NCBI RefSeq assembly: GCF_014205875.1
Contig: NZ_JACHEN010000001.1
Span: 310,001-374,000 of the forward strand
DNA from: Anaerosolibacter carboniphilus
GTDB taxonomy: Bacteria; Bacillota; Clostridia; Peptostreptococcales; Thermotaleaceae
Reading direction: 5' to 3'
DNA: 64,000 nt
Within the stretch, counting starts at the first letter, position 1; each line of letters opens with the position of its first letter. Shown here one piece after another: positions 53,665 to 62,437 of the stretch. Made by a program: the position numbers and the translations under genes. The notes beneath the pieces are model-generated. The model had not been told where the DNA came from. It searched no databases and was given only the letters and a program-made list of their open reading frames with translations.

Positions 53665-54168
53665 AGTCTTTTCTCCTCCTATAGATAAGATATAAATAAT
53701 ATTGCGATTGCCCATAGCTATTTTAGATGTGCTGCTATCTGATGGGTTGTCCCTCATAGCTATACGACAAAGACTAGTTTACCATAAATTCTAGCTCATG
53801 AAAAGTAAAAAATTAAATTATGTAAATAAAGTTATGTCAATTTTGTAAAAATATGTTTATTCTATAAAGGAAACAAGCGCTGCTGTATTCTATTACTAAT
53901 CATGATTGTAAATGTAGTATGCCACTTATTTAATAAAAGTATAATTTTAATTTTTGATCTAGAAATGAGAAGTTATAAATCATATTTGAATTGCTGATGT
54001 TATTTTCCCTGAAAAGGGACGTATGGCTTACCCCTAGATTTTAAGAAATACTAAGGTATGTTCCTTAAGCCTTCATTTATACTGACGGTTTTTTACTATA
54101 AATTAATATAACCTTAATCGCCATTTAAAAATAAAAATGTACAATGAAAAAGAAACTGAAAAGGAGAG
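53665..54168. other. Gene-free stretch between sstT and the nucleotidase
   Basis: About 500 bases, AT-rich. The sstT promoter must lie here on the minus strand but I see no convincing pair of boxes. No repeat or hairpin stands out, and no coding frame can be supported. Confidence 0.5.
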
Positions 54169-54177
54169 GTGATTTTG

Positions 54178-54831
54178 ATGAAGTTGAATCTATGTATTGA
54201 TATTGATGGGACCATAACAGATGCTTATTATTGGTTGGAAATGGCGAATGAACATTTTGGAATAGATATAAAACCTTTCCAAGTTACAAAATATGAAATC
54301 CATGAAGTGTTAGAGATACCGAAGGAAGACTATCTGAAGTTTTATGAAGTATATGGTGAAGAAATACATACAAAGGCAGACTTGCGAGACAATGCAAAGG
54401 AAATTCTTTGGGCATTAGATCAACAGCATAAAATTACTTATGTCACTGCTAGAGAAGCGAGAATGAAAGAAGTAACTGAAGCGTGGTTCCGTAAGCATAA
54501 TCTGCCTAAAGGAGAATTTCATTTTTTAGGAACGCATTATAAAGTAGATAAAGCCAAAGAATTGAAATGTCATGTTTTTATAGAGGATCGATATGAAAAT
54601 GCTATTCAACTGGCACTGGCTGGCTTCGAAGTATTATTGATCGACTGTTACTATAATCGGAACCCATTGATTCCAGGAGTGACAAGAGTTTTTAATTGGG
54701 GGGATATCCACAGCAGAATAGAAGAATACAATCGAAGTATAGAGACAATTGTGCAAAAGGCAGTAGATAGCTGCCAAATAATTGAAGAATACAAAGCTGG
54801 ACATAATGACGGATCTATGAAGATTGCTTAG
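54178..54831 (+). CDS. HAD-fold 5'-nucleotidase (NT5C-like)
   Basis: 217-residue cytosolic phosphatase. Motif I is CIDIDGTITDAYYW (residues 6-19) with the Asp nucleophile and DxD acid. Motif II TYVTAREARMKEVTEAWF and the late acid cluster VFIEDRYENAIQLA follow. The pattern fits the deoxyribonucleotidase NT5C family. The start is ATG 54178, with GGAGAGG 7 bases before it; the open frame from GTG 54169 overlaps that site. Single-gene unit with its own terminator. Confidence 0.82.
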   Translation: MKLNLCIDIDGTITDAYYWLEMANEHFGIDIKPFQVTKYEIHEVLEIPKEDYLKFYEVYGEEIHTKADLRDNAKEILWALDQQHKITYVTAREARMKEVTEAWFRKHNLPKGEFHFLGTHYKVDKAKELKCHVFIEDRYENAIQLALAGFEVLLIDCYYNRNPLIPGVTRVFNWGDIHSRIEEYNRSIETIVQKAVDSCQIIEEYKAGHNDGSMKIA

Positions 54832-54884
54832 TAAAACTTGGCAGGATAACAATAGAATGACAAGTTGAATAAAACACAAATAAG

Positions 54885-54920
54885 CCGGTTAGGGTGTACA
54901 TTCACCTTAACCGGTTTTTT
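54885..54920 (+). terminator. Terminator after the nucleotidase
   Basis: CCGGTTAGGGTG pairs with CACCTTAACCGG (one G-U), loop of 6, then TTTTTT. Confidence 0.9.
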
Positions 54921-54962
54921 GAATGATAAAGAGAAAAACTTTAGATAGTCTTGTATCATATG

Positions 54963-54991
54963 TTGACAAATTGCATAAGATAAACTACAAT
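54963..54991 (+). promoter_or_regulatory. Promoter of the 55055 gene
   Basis: TTGACA, 17 bases, TACAAT, 63 bases before the start codon. Confidence 0.7.
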
Positions 54992-55054
54992 TAAATTACT
55001 TATTTAGTAGATTAGTAGTTTAGTGAATCGAGAAAAGTGTCAGGAGGATAAATT

Positions 55055-55534
55055 ATGAAAATACCAACTACTTTAAAACATAAACCAGTTATTGTATCTG
55101 ATAACTATGAGAATATTGATGGCAGATACGCTTACAATTCAGATGCGAAAGGTCTTTCATTAGGATTAGCGCAATGGAATGATCGAGGTAAGGTAGATAT
55201 ATCTGCTAAAGTATGGAGATATACAGGAGAAAAATGGTCTAGACAATCTGAAGAGTTGCCGCTTCATCGTGTGCTTGACCTTGCAATTCTTGTTTGCAGA
55301 ACAAAACTTCATTTTAGAGAGGCCTATCGATATGAGAAATTATATAATACAGAAAATCCTGTTATAGATAGAGTGGGTTTACAGGGTGACGCCATGACAG
55401 TAGCTATATGTACGGATAATGAAAAAATTAATGAAGATATTAAATTATTCAGCCAAGCTCTCAGTGCCGATGATGAACTTATTGGGGAGCGTTTACGTAC
55501 TTTATCTAGAATATTAAAGGAGATGGGGTACTAA
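55055..55534 (+). CDS. Uncharacterised conserved protein (DUF6530-like)
   Basis: 159-residue soluble protein with an AGGAGGA ribosome site. Residues 1-80 hold IDGRYAYNSDAKGLSLGLAQ and the following KVDISAKVWRYTGEKWSRQS. About 80-105 is a helical stretch LPLHRVLDLAILVCRTKLHF. I recall this as DUF6530, a small clostridial/bacillar family without known function, but the name is from memory. No catalytic motif or membrane segment. Single-gene unit between a promoter and a terminator. Confidence 0.7.
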   Translation: MKIPTTLKHKPVIVSDNYENIDGRYAYNSDAKGLSLGLAQWNDRGKVDISAKVWRYTGEKWSRQSEELPLHRVLDLAILVCRTKLHFREAYRYEKLYNTENPVIDRVGLQGDAMTVAICTDNEKINEDIKLFSQALSADDELIGERLRTLSRILKEMGY

Positions 55535-55572
55535 TCAATAGGTGAAACAAAGAAAAGAATTAACATTCTTAA

Positions 55573-55620
55573 GAAAAGAAGAAGGCTAAGGTTCGTTAGA
55601 ACTAAACCTTCTTCTTTTTT
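55573..55620 (+). terminator. Terminator after the 55055 gene
   Basis: AGAAAAGAAGAAGG folds onto CCTTCTTCTTTTTT with inner AAGGTTCGTTAGAACT symmetry. Confidence 0.8.
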
Positions 55621-55844
55621 ACTTTTACCTAGGAATGAAAAGCTTTTGATCCACATAAATTTGCGATGCGATTATTATAGTCAGCAAGCATTGGCTTGAA
55701 TTTAAAGAAGCAGGCAGGGTAAATCTATATAGAAAGTGAATGAGATAAGTATTAGTGGCAATAATAAAGGCAAAGCATCTTGGAAAAGATGTTTTAAGCT
55801 TCGGAGATAAGGGGAATTGATTAAGAATTTCAAGGAGGCTATGC
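55621..55844. other. Gene-free stretch with coding-like scraps
   Basis: Short plus-strand frames read VSKHWLEFKEAGRVNLYRK (about 55680-55740) and VLVAIIKAKHLGKDVLSFGD (about 55750-55810), separated by stops. They look more protein-like than chance sequence, but I can assign no family and see no start. Confidence 0.25.
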
Positions 55845-56348
55845 ATGAAAAAATTAGGATCACAAGGGTTGAAGTGGTTGAAAATAGTACATATTCTTTT
55901 GATAATCTTATTTCTGGGTGGAATAATAAGTACTTTGGCTATTAATTCTCATCTTAAAATATCTACATTTGATGAGGCCTATGCGACCTATAAAAGCTCA
56001 ATCATTATAAGTGATTATGTAGTAAAATATGGAGCGCAAGGAACTTTAATAATAGGTATCGTATATGGTGTGTTTACAAACTGGGGTTTTTTAAAACATA
56101 GATGGATAGCTGTAAAGTGGTTGTTTTGGATTGCACAAACGTTTATTGGAATATTTGTTGTTGATAGATTGATGGTTGCAAATATGGCTATTCTTGAGGC
56201 AGAAAAAGTCAAGGCTTTAAGTAATCCTGTTTTTTTACAGAATCATACCACAAGACAATATGTTGTAATTGTGCAGATTGTATTATCCACTTTTTTAATA
56301 TGCATATCTATATTGAAACCTTGGAGAAAGAAAAGTGTTACTCCCTAG
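55845..56348 (+). CDS. Small integral membrane protein, unknown function
   Basis: 167 residues with four predicted helices (about 12-32, 60-80, 90-110, 138-157), an extracytoplasmic loop after helix 1 and a long loop before helix 4. Start codon preceded by AAGGAGG. I see no catalytic or binding motif; conserved-looking segments are KIVHILLIILFLGGIISTLA and AVKWLFWIAQTFIGIFVVDR. The pattern of an initial histidine in helix 1 and an arginine in helix 3 recalls DUF2269-type proteins, but this is a weak resemblance. Confidence 0.7.
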   Translation: MKKLGSQGLKWLKIVHILLIILFLGGIISTLAINSHLKISTFDEAYATYKSSIIISDYVVKYGAQGTLIIGIVYGVFTNWGFLKHRWIAVKWLFWIAQTFIGIFVVDRLMVANMAILEAEKVKALSNPVFLQNHTTRQYVVIVQIVLSTFLICISILKPWRKKSVTP

Positions 56349-56537
56349 AAATTAGAAGGGAGTATTTTTTTACGTAATTACACTTTATTTTTTTATTTCT
56401 AATTTCTCCATAACTGCCGCCATTCCCATCAATTATCAGAGGTGCTGTACTATCCTTAAAATTCAAAATATCAAACTGCCTGCAGCATAAGTTATTATCC
56501 AGGAGCATAGTATATTCATAAAAAAGGGGGTATGATT

Positions 56538-57731
56538 ATGAGTCTGATGATGGCATTTTGTGTTGTCCTAGGGGTGTTAGCCATTGGAGATGTGGTTTCT
56601 ACCAAAACAAAAGCATTTATTCCATCAGTATTTGTTGCTGCACTATTATTTTTACTAGGATTTTGGACTTTCTTTCCGGCAAATATCGTGGAATTAGCAG
56701 GATTCTCAATGCCAGTAATCCTATTGTCAATGTACTTATTGATATCTCATATGGGAACCATGCTAAGCGTAAAAGAATTGGCAGCCCAATGGAGAACCAT
56801 CGTAATAGCTCTGGCCGGGATCATAGGTATTTGCTTAGGAACCTTAACTATTGGTAGGATGCTATTCGGTTGGGAAATGGTTGTAACCGCTACACCGCCA
56901 CTAACTGGTGGGATTGTGGCAGCCATCATGATGTCAGAAGCAGCATCGGCAAAAGGGATGACAGAGCTAGCAGTACTTGCCATTGTCATGTATGTTATGC
57001 AGGGATTTGTAGGATATCCTCTGACGGCTACGATGCTAAGAAAAGAGGGAACAAGATTATTGAGCCTATACAGAGATGGAAAGGTTTCCTTAGTAGATCA
57101 AGCATTAGAGCAAGCTCCTGTAACTATTTTGGAAGAAAAAAGCAGATTTAGGATTTTTCCAGAAACCCCTAAGAAATATCAAACTACCTATGTATTGCTG
57201 CTTAAACTAGGTGTGGTGGCTTGGGCCTCCGTTGCTTTTGCAGGGGTAATTCAAGACAAAATATCCAAATATGTTATTTGCCTAATCTTTGGAGTTATTG
57301 CTGCTGAAATAGGATTTGTTGAAAGGAAACCCCTCAATCTATCCAGTTCCTTTGGATTCTTAATTACAGGGCTAATGGCCTATGTATTTGCAGGTTTGGC
57401 CAAAGCAACCCCTGAAATGTTGATGCAGCTAGTAGGACCTTTGGTAGGAATTATTCTTCTAGGAGTATTCGGTATGGCGATTTTCTCAATATTTATTGGT
57501 AAAACCCTAGGTTACTCTAAAGAAATGTCCTTTGCAGTTGCTTTAACGGCACTATATGGATTTCCACCAAATTATATTTTAACGGAGGAAGCAGCAAAGG
57601 CCCTAGCTGAAACAGAAGAAGAACAAAAATATCTCATGGATGAGATGCTGCCCAAGATGCTAGTAGGAGGATTTACAACAGTTACGATTGTCTCCGTAAT
57701 TATAGCAGGCATCTTTGTAAAATTCCTATAA
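56538..57731 (+). CDS. Polytopic membrane transporter of unknown substrate
   Basis: 397-residue protein with about eleven hydrophobic helices. An internal glycine-rich stretch ATPPLTGGIVAAIMMSEAAS (about 117-136) and a later AVALTALYGFPPNYILTEEA suggest two inverted halves, as in secondary transporters of the GltS or ion-transporter type; I cannot place it in a named family. An acidic cytosolic loop (about 175-220) separates the halves. ATG 56532 is an alternative start, but the GGGGG site fits 56538 better. It heads a four-gene unit with an OsmC-like protein, a small protein and an M20 amidohydrolase, so it probably imports or exports the amidohydrolase substrate or product. Confidence 0.75.
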   Translation: MSLMMAFCVVLGVLAIGDVVSTKTKAFIPSVFVAALLFLLGFWTFFPANIVELAGFSMPVILLSMYLLISHMGTMLSVKELAAQWRTIVIALAGIIGICLGTLTIGRMLFGWEMVVTATPPLTGGIVAAIMMSEAASAKGMTELAVLAIVMYVMQGFVGYPLTATMLRKEGTRLLSLYRDGKVSLVDQALEQAPVTILEEKSRFRIFPETPKKYQTTYVLLLKLGVVAWASVAFAGVIQDKISKYVICLIFGVIAAEIGFVERKPLNLSSSFGFLITGLMAYVFAGLAKATPEMLMQLVGPLVGIILLGVFGMAIFSIFIGKTLGYSKEMSFAVALTALYGFPPNYILTEEAAKALAETEEEQKYLMDEMLPKMLVGGFTTVTIVSVIIAGIFVKFL

Positions 57732-57864
57732 ATGAACATGTAGATAACCCTGTTATTTCGAAAGAATGCTGAAGAAATAACAGAGTTTATCTGAAGGGAT
57801 AGAACAAGAATAAGGGGGTGCAGGAGAAAGTACTGTCCAACAAGAATATTAAAGGAGAATAGCT

Positions 57865-58302
57865 ATGAAGCATGAGATTCATTGTAAGTGGTTAGATACA
57901 GTAGCTTTTCAGGCAGAAGATGATTCGGGTCATAAGATAATAATTGAGGCAGGAAGAAAGTTTGGCGGAAAAAACAGAGGTTTTTTGCCAAAACCTTTGC
58001 TATTGGTGTCTTTGGCAGGCTGCATGGGAATTGATGTGATTTGTTTATTAGATAAAATGGAAATAACGCTAACAGATTTTAATATCCGAGCTATTGGAGA
58101 AATGAATGATGCGCAGCCCAGATATTATCATAAAATTCATCTAGTTTATGAATTTGAGGGTGAGGAGTTACCTATAGATCAAGTGGAAAAGGCCGTTTAT
58201 TTATCAAAAGAAAAGTATTGCAATGTAAGTGCCTTGCTTTCAAAGGGAGCTGATATTACCCATGAAATTAAAATCATGGAATCTAAAAGTTCCACGGAAT
58301 AA
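57865..58302 (+). CDS. OsmC-like protein
   Basis: 145-residue OsmC/Ohr-fold protein. It has GRKFGGKNRGFLPKPLLLVS then LAGCMGIDVICLLDKM, the segment that carries the first reactive Cys of OsmC family peroxidases, and KEKYCNVSALLSKGADIT with the second Cys (the pair is conserved). OsmC-like proteins reduce organic peroxides through this Cys pair; some act on thiol metabolites. The gene stands between a transporter and an amidohydrolase, which might mean a sulfur-containing substrate. Linkage in a transcript is inferred from same-strand spacing (133 bases upstream, 10 bases downstream). Confidence 0.88.
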   Translation: MKHEIHCKWLDTVAFQAEDDSGHKIIIEAGRKFGGKNRGFLPKPLLLVSLAGCMGIDVICLLDKMEITLTDFNIRAIGEMNDAQPRYYHKIHLVYEFEGEELPIDQVEKAVYLSKEKYCNVSALLSKGADITHEIKIMESKSSTE

Positions 58303-58312
58303 GAGAAGGAAC

Positions 58313-58603
58313 ATGCACGAGCCCAATTTTTCCATCGAATTTGTTGCGATGATTGAAGAAGAAGGAGGCCGATTTGGAGGAGGGTTGCTTGCCAGTCGTG
58401 CTATGGTTGGAAAAGTCACGAGGGGTCAGCTGGATAACTTTAAAGATCAAGAGGGTATTTCAACGGCCCAGGCTATGAAGGATTTTGGATTAGATCCAGA
58501 TAGAATTCAGGAAGCTGTGAGAAAACCTGGAACTATAGAGGCCTTTCTTGAATTACATATTGAGAAGGAATTGAAGTGGTATATAGGACCATATGGGATC
58601 TAG
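58313..58603 (+). CDS. Hypothetical protein, 96 aa
   Basis: A frame with AGAGAAGGA 4-12 bases before the ATG at 58313. Protein begins MHEPNFSIEFVAMIEEEGGR and ends with an aromatic tail KWYIGPYGI. It is soluble, acidic, and includes GLLASRAMVGKVTRGQLDNF. I recognise no family. Spacing of 10 bases from the OsmC stop and 15 bases to the M20 start places it firmly in the operon. A longer in-frame extension into the OsmC gene is not needed. Confidence 0.75.
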   Translation: MHEPNFSIEFVAMIEEEGGRFGGGLLASRAMVGKVTRGQLDNFKDQEGISTAQAMKDFGLDPDRIQEAVRKPGTIEAFLELHIEKELKWYIGPYGI

Positions 58604-58618
58604 CGGAGGTGAGTAACA

Positions 58619-59782
58619 ATGAAAATTAAAGAACTAGCCAATCAATGTAAGCAATATGTCATTGATATGAGAAGAGAATTTCATATGTATCCAGAGCCTA
58701 GTTGGGGTGAAATAAGAACTTCACAGCGGGTGAAGGAAGAATTGGAAAAGATAGGGGTACCCTATATTTCTGTAGCCAATACAGGGGTGGTAGCAACGAT
58801 TCAAGGAAATCAAGCAGGAAAGACAGTTGCTTTAAGGGCCGATATGGATGCACTCCAGGTGCAAGAAACCAGTGCAGTGTCCTATCGATCTCAAAATGAA
58901 GGGATCATGCATGCCTGTGGCCACGATGGGCATACGGCAATGCTATTAGGCGCGGCAAAGATATTAAATGAAATGAAAGATGAAATCAAGGGGACCGTGA
59001 AACTGTTCTTCCAACCTGCTGAAGAAGTGGCACAAGGCGCGAAAAAAATGATTGAAGAAGGTGTCATGGACGGTGTAGATGGTGTATTTGCCATTCACCT
59101 ATGGGCAGATATCCCCTATGGTACAGTATGCGTAGAGGAAGGACCTAGAATGGCATCGGCAGATTTTTTCAAGATTTTTGTGCAAGGTAAGGGAGGGCAT
59201 GGATCTTTGCCCCATCAAGGGGTAGATGCGGTGGTAGCTGCTTCTGCTATTGTCATGGACTTACAATCCATTGTAAGTAGGGAGATAAGCCCTTTGGAAT
59301 CTGCAGTGGTAAGTGTAGGAATGCTTCATTCGGGAACAAGAGCAAATGTGATTGCCAGTAAAGCAGTTCTAGAAGGAACCACACGATCATTTAATCCAGA
59401 GATCAGAAATGCATTCCCAACAATCATTGAGCGAATTGCTAAAAATACGGGGAATAGTTATCGAGCGGAAGTAAGCTTTGAACATATTTGTGGTACACCT
59501 GCCACGATCAATGAAGCTGTTAGCTCGAGGAGAGCACAAAAAGCCGTAGAGAATATTCTTAGCGAAGAAGCATTGATACACATGGAAAAGGTAACGGGGG
59601 GAGAAGATTTTTCTTTATTCTTGGAGAAAGCGCCGGGAGCAATCGCCTTTGTGGGTGTAAGAAATGAAGAAAAAGAAGCTTGTTATCCACACCATCATGA
59701 ACGATTTAATATGGATGAGGATGGATTAGAGATCGGTACGGCACTATATGCCCAGTATGCCATGATGTTTTTAGCAGAATAG
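58619..59782 (+). CDS. M20 family amidohydrolase (second copy)
   Basis: 387-residue M20D metallohydrolase with the full motif set: RREFHMYPEPSWGEIRTS at the start, RADMDALQV, HACGHDGHTAMLLGA (Cys and His ligands), FFQPAEEVAQGA (catalytic Glu pair), AIHLW, GGHGSLPHQG in the lid domain, and YPHHHERFNMDEDGL at the end. It hydrolyses N-acyl or N-carbobenzoyl-type amino-acid amides. It is a paralogue of the gene at 23205-24347. In the operon it follows a transporter, an OsmC-like protein and a 96-residue protein, a context that suggests uptake and deacylation of an acylated (possibly thiol-linked) amino acid. Confidence 0.92.
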   Translation: MKIKELANQCKQYVIDMRREFHMYPEPSWGEIRTSQRVKEELEKIGVPYISVANTGVVATIQGNQAGKTVALRADMDALQVQETSAVSYRSQNEGIMHACGHDGHTAMLLGAAKILNEMKDEIKGTVKLFFQPAEEVAQGAKKMIEEGVMDGVDGVFAIHLWADIPYGTVCVEEGPRMASADFFKIFVQGKGGHGSLPHQGVDAVVAASAIVMDLQSIVSREISPLESAVVSVGMLHSGTRANVIASKAVLEGTTRSFNPEIRNAFPTIIERIAKNTGNSYRAEVSFEHICGTPATINEAVSSRRAQKAVENILSEEALIHMEKVTGGEDFSLFLEKAPGAIAFVGVRNEEKEACYPHHHERFNMDEDGLEIGTALYAQYAMMFLAE

Positions 59783-59853
59783 TAATAAAGATAATGGACT
59801 TGTATGACGCCTCATCGGAGCGTACAGGTCCTATTCCTATTATAGTGGGAAGC

Positions 59854-59900
59854 AAAAAGCATATGAACAGCTGGCAGTTGTTCACATGCTTTTTGTTTTT
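59854..59900. terminator. Terminator between the M20 operon and nhaC
   Basis: AAAAAGCATATGAACA pairs with TTGTTCACATGCTTTTT, then TTTTT. Converging genes on both sides. Confidence 0.85.
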
Positions 59901-59965
59901 ATAAAAATTAAATTTATTATAGCAAGATATAGAATAAATCATTAAAAACTAGGTGTTCCTTTTAT

Positions 59966-61294
59966 TTATCTAGAAACCGATTTTACTTTTGAAATCTTTA
60001 AAAATATAATGTTACATATTGGAATCAGATATAAATAAAAAGCATAGGGTACGAATCCTATAGTGCTAACAGCCATGGTTGTTGTAGGAACGAAAGCTGC
60101 AATATTCCATGGAATCAATGCAGCCAAAACAATCCCTGTATTCTCTAAGTCTATCGCCAAATGATAATGGTCGATGCCTTTGTCTTCATAGCTCTTTTGC
60201 ATAAGCTGATTGGTTAGAACAACCGAAATCGATTGGCTGCATCCTACAGCCGCAGTAACAATACTAACAATCGTTGTATAAATAAGGAGTTGGTAACGGG
60301 TTTTTCCCTTCATCAAAATACGCTCGACGCTTTTCAACATATTGGTTCTATCAAATATACCAGCTAAGGCACAGGATATAAAGACAACCAAGGATGCCTT
60401 CCACATTGAAAGAATACCTCCACCCTGGATGATCTCCTGCAATGGACTATTTGCATCTAACCGGAAGCCTACGAATATGTACTTCAAGACGTCCATTAAT
60501 TCATGCTGTTGAAGTCCAATAGAAATGATGGAAGCGAAAATAATGCTCATCAACATAGAGAATTTGACATTGATCTTTAAAATAGAAAAAGCCAAAATGA
60601 TGATGGCTGGCAATAAAACCACCCAGTTAATTTTGAAGATATGTATGATTTCTGTATCTATTCCACTTTCGATAAAATGCAAAGGCTCCTGTAATGAAAA
60701 AACAAAATATAAGACAACAGATAAAATAAAGGGAATGATAGAAGTCTTAAACATAAGGGAGATATTTTTGTAAAGATTTGTGCCCGTTATATTTGCAACG
60801 AGATTGGCGCTAGAAGACATGGGAGAGCATCGATCGCCAAAATAGGCACCTGCGATAATAGCTCCTGCAGTAATATTTAGATTTACACTTCCGCTCTTTG
60901 CCATAAGAATAAAGGCTACACCCACGGTACTTACTACTCCAAAGGATGTACCAAGGAGAAATGATACACCGGAACTGATTAAGAAAGCATATAGGATAAA
61001 ATAGTTTGGATTCATGTATTTCATTCCATAATATACGATACCTGGGACTGTTCCAGACGCCATCCATATACTGGTAATAGCCCCTATCAAAACAAATATT
61101 TCTAAAACAACAAATGCTTTTTTACCTCCTTGATAAGACATTGCGATGATATCTTTTAGTAGGAATCCCCTCCTCCATACAATATAAGCAGTAATAAGAA
61201 AACCTAGTAAAAGGGGGTATCCCACAAATAATCCCTTGTAAATAGAAAAAATCAATGCACAAAATGTAATAAAAAGACCGATAAATAGATCCAT
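59966..61294 (-). CDS. nhaC: NhaC family Na+/H+ antiporter
   Basis: 442 residues, about 11-12 helices, NhaC type. Landmarks are GTSFGVVSTVGVAFILMAKS, IAGAYFGDRCSPMSSSANLV (the ion-binding helix with Asp and Ser residues), MWKASLVVFISCALAGIFDR and SIVTAAVGCSQSISVVLTNQ, and ENTGIVLAALIPWNIAAFVP near the end. NhaC antiporters expel sodium or exchange organic ions; some of this group are malate/lactate or amino-acid antiporters. Divergent from the PuuD-like gene. Ribosome site GAGGT. Confidence 0.88.
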   Translation of the reverse strand: MDLFIGLFITFCALIFSIYKGLFVGYPLLLGFLITAYIVWRRGFLLKDIIAMSYQGGKKAFVVLEIFVLIGAITSIWMASGTVPGIVYYGMKYMNPNYFILYAFLISSGVSFLLGTSFGVVSTVGVAFILMAKSGSVNLNITAGAIIAGAYFGDRCSPMSSSANLVANITGTNLYKNISLMFKTSIIPFILSVVLYFVFSLQEPLHFIESGIDTEIIHIFKINWVVLLPAIIILAFSILKINVKFSMLMSIIFASIISIGLQQHELMDVLKYIFVGFRLDANSPLQEIIQGGGILSMWKASLVVFISCALAGIFDRTNMLKSVERILMKGKTRYQLLIYTTIVSIVTAAVGCSQSISVVLTNQLMQKSYEDKGIDHYHLAIDLENTGIVLAALIPWNIAAFVPTTTMAVSTIGFVPYAFYLYLIPICNIIFLKISKVKSVSR

Positions 61295-61621
61295 AATAAA
61301 ACCTCTTTTACTGAGAAATTTTTTATTTTGAAGATCAATAAGATTTTTAAAAGAAGAGGCTGCAAACTCACATAGCTTAATATTAGCATGAATTGATACA
61401 TCAGTAAAATAGATTTAAATCTATATTGCAAATTGGATTGAAATAGAATTGAACCATTCAATGAAGGAAGTATCATTCTATAAGTTCATAAATATATTTA
61501 GCGGGAAGGAGTTTTGTCAGATCAGGAGAAAAATTAATTATGGAGTATAAAGTGTAGAATATTTGTAGGAAATTGATAAAAAAACAATGTATCTATCGTT
61601 ACATGATAAGGAGGGAATTTT
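61295..61621. other. Divergent control region, nhaC to the PuuD-like gene
   Basis: About 330 bases, AT-rich. No clear repeat or riboswitch; promoters for both genes must lie here but no box pair is strong enough to name. Confidence 0.5.
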
Positions 61622-62383
61622 ATGAAACCAATCATTGGGATAACAAGCTTTAATGATATAAAATCTGAAAAAACTTTCTGTGAGGTGGGATATAGCTATA
61701 TCAATTCCATTATTCTTTCAGGAGGAATACCTGTTGTCATTCCTATTATTCACGATGAAGAAGCGTTGAAAATTTATTTAGAAATGATCGATGGTTTGCT
61801 TCTTACTGGAGGAGGAGATGTAGCTCCTTTACTCTATGGAGAAAATCCAACAGGACAGGTGGATTCTATTTCCTGGGAAAGGGATAGGCAGGAGATTGCT
61901 TTATGCAACTTTGCTTCTGAAATGGGTATTCCCATATTTGGGATTTGCAGAGGATTACAAGTTATCAATGTTGCCTTTGGAGGAACATTATATCAAGATA
62001 TCCATAAACAGATAGAGGGAACATTAGGACATTCTCCATCAGCAACTTCACGGGATCAATTATATCATTCTGTAAAAATTGATAAAGATAGCAAACTATA
62101 TTGTATTTTTAGAGAAGATGAAATCCATGTAAATTCATTTCATCATCAGGCAGTGAAAAGCTTAGGTAAGGGATTAAAAGCATCTGCTTTTTCTACAGAA
62201 GGGATAGTGGAAGCTATTGAGTCACAAGAACACAGTTTCATTGTAGGTGTGCAGTGGCATCCTGAGGATTTGGTGGTGAAACATCCTAAATTTCTATCAT
62301 TATTTATAGCTTTCGTTGAGGAAAGTAAGAAGATAAAGGAAAGATGTGGGGACAAGACAAAAGAAACGCCCCTTTGTCTATAG
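61622..62383 (+). CDS. Gamma-glutamyl-GABA hydrolase family (PuuD-like) class I amidotransferase
   Basis: 253-residue class I glutamine-amidotransferase fold hydrolase. Nucleophile Cys109 is in GIPIFGICRGLQVINVAFGG, and catalytic His is in VGVQWHPED (about 218-226). LLTGGGDVAPLLYGE and NSFHHQAVKSLGKGL are typical of the PuuD / peptidase C26 family, which hydrolyses gamma-glutamyl amides such as gamma-glutamyl-GABA. Next to an antiporter, it may take part in polyamine or amine catabolism, but there are no puu genes in the window. AAGGAGGG precedes the ATG. Confidence 0.9.
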   Translation: MKPIIGITSFNDIKSEKTFCEVGYSYINSIILSGGIPVVIPIIHDEEALKIYLEMIDGLLLTGGGDVAPLLYGENPTGQVDSISWERDRQEIALCNFASEMGIPIFGICRGLQVINVAFGGTLYQDIHKQIEGTLGHSPSATSRDQLYHSVKIDKDSKLYCIFREDEIHVNSFHHQAVKSLGKGLKASAFSTEGIVEAIESQEHSFIVGVQWHPEDLVVKHPKFLSLFIAFVEESKKIKERCGDKTKETPLCL

Positions 62384-62390
62384 ATGATAC

Positions 62391-62427
62391 AACCCCAGCA
62401 TGGAGGATATGATCCATGCTGGGGTTT
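62391..62427. terminator. Terminator between converging genes
   Basis: AACCCCAGCATGGA, loop GGATATGA, TCCATGCTGGGGTT followed by TAATGTTT. Confidence 0.88.
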
Positions 62428-62437
62428 AATGTTTGAT

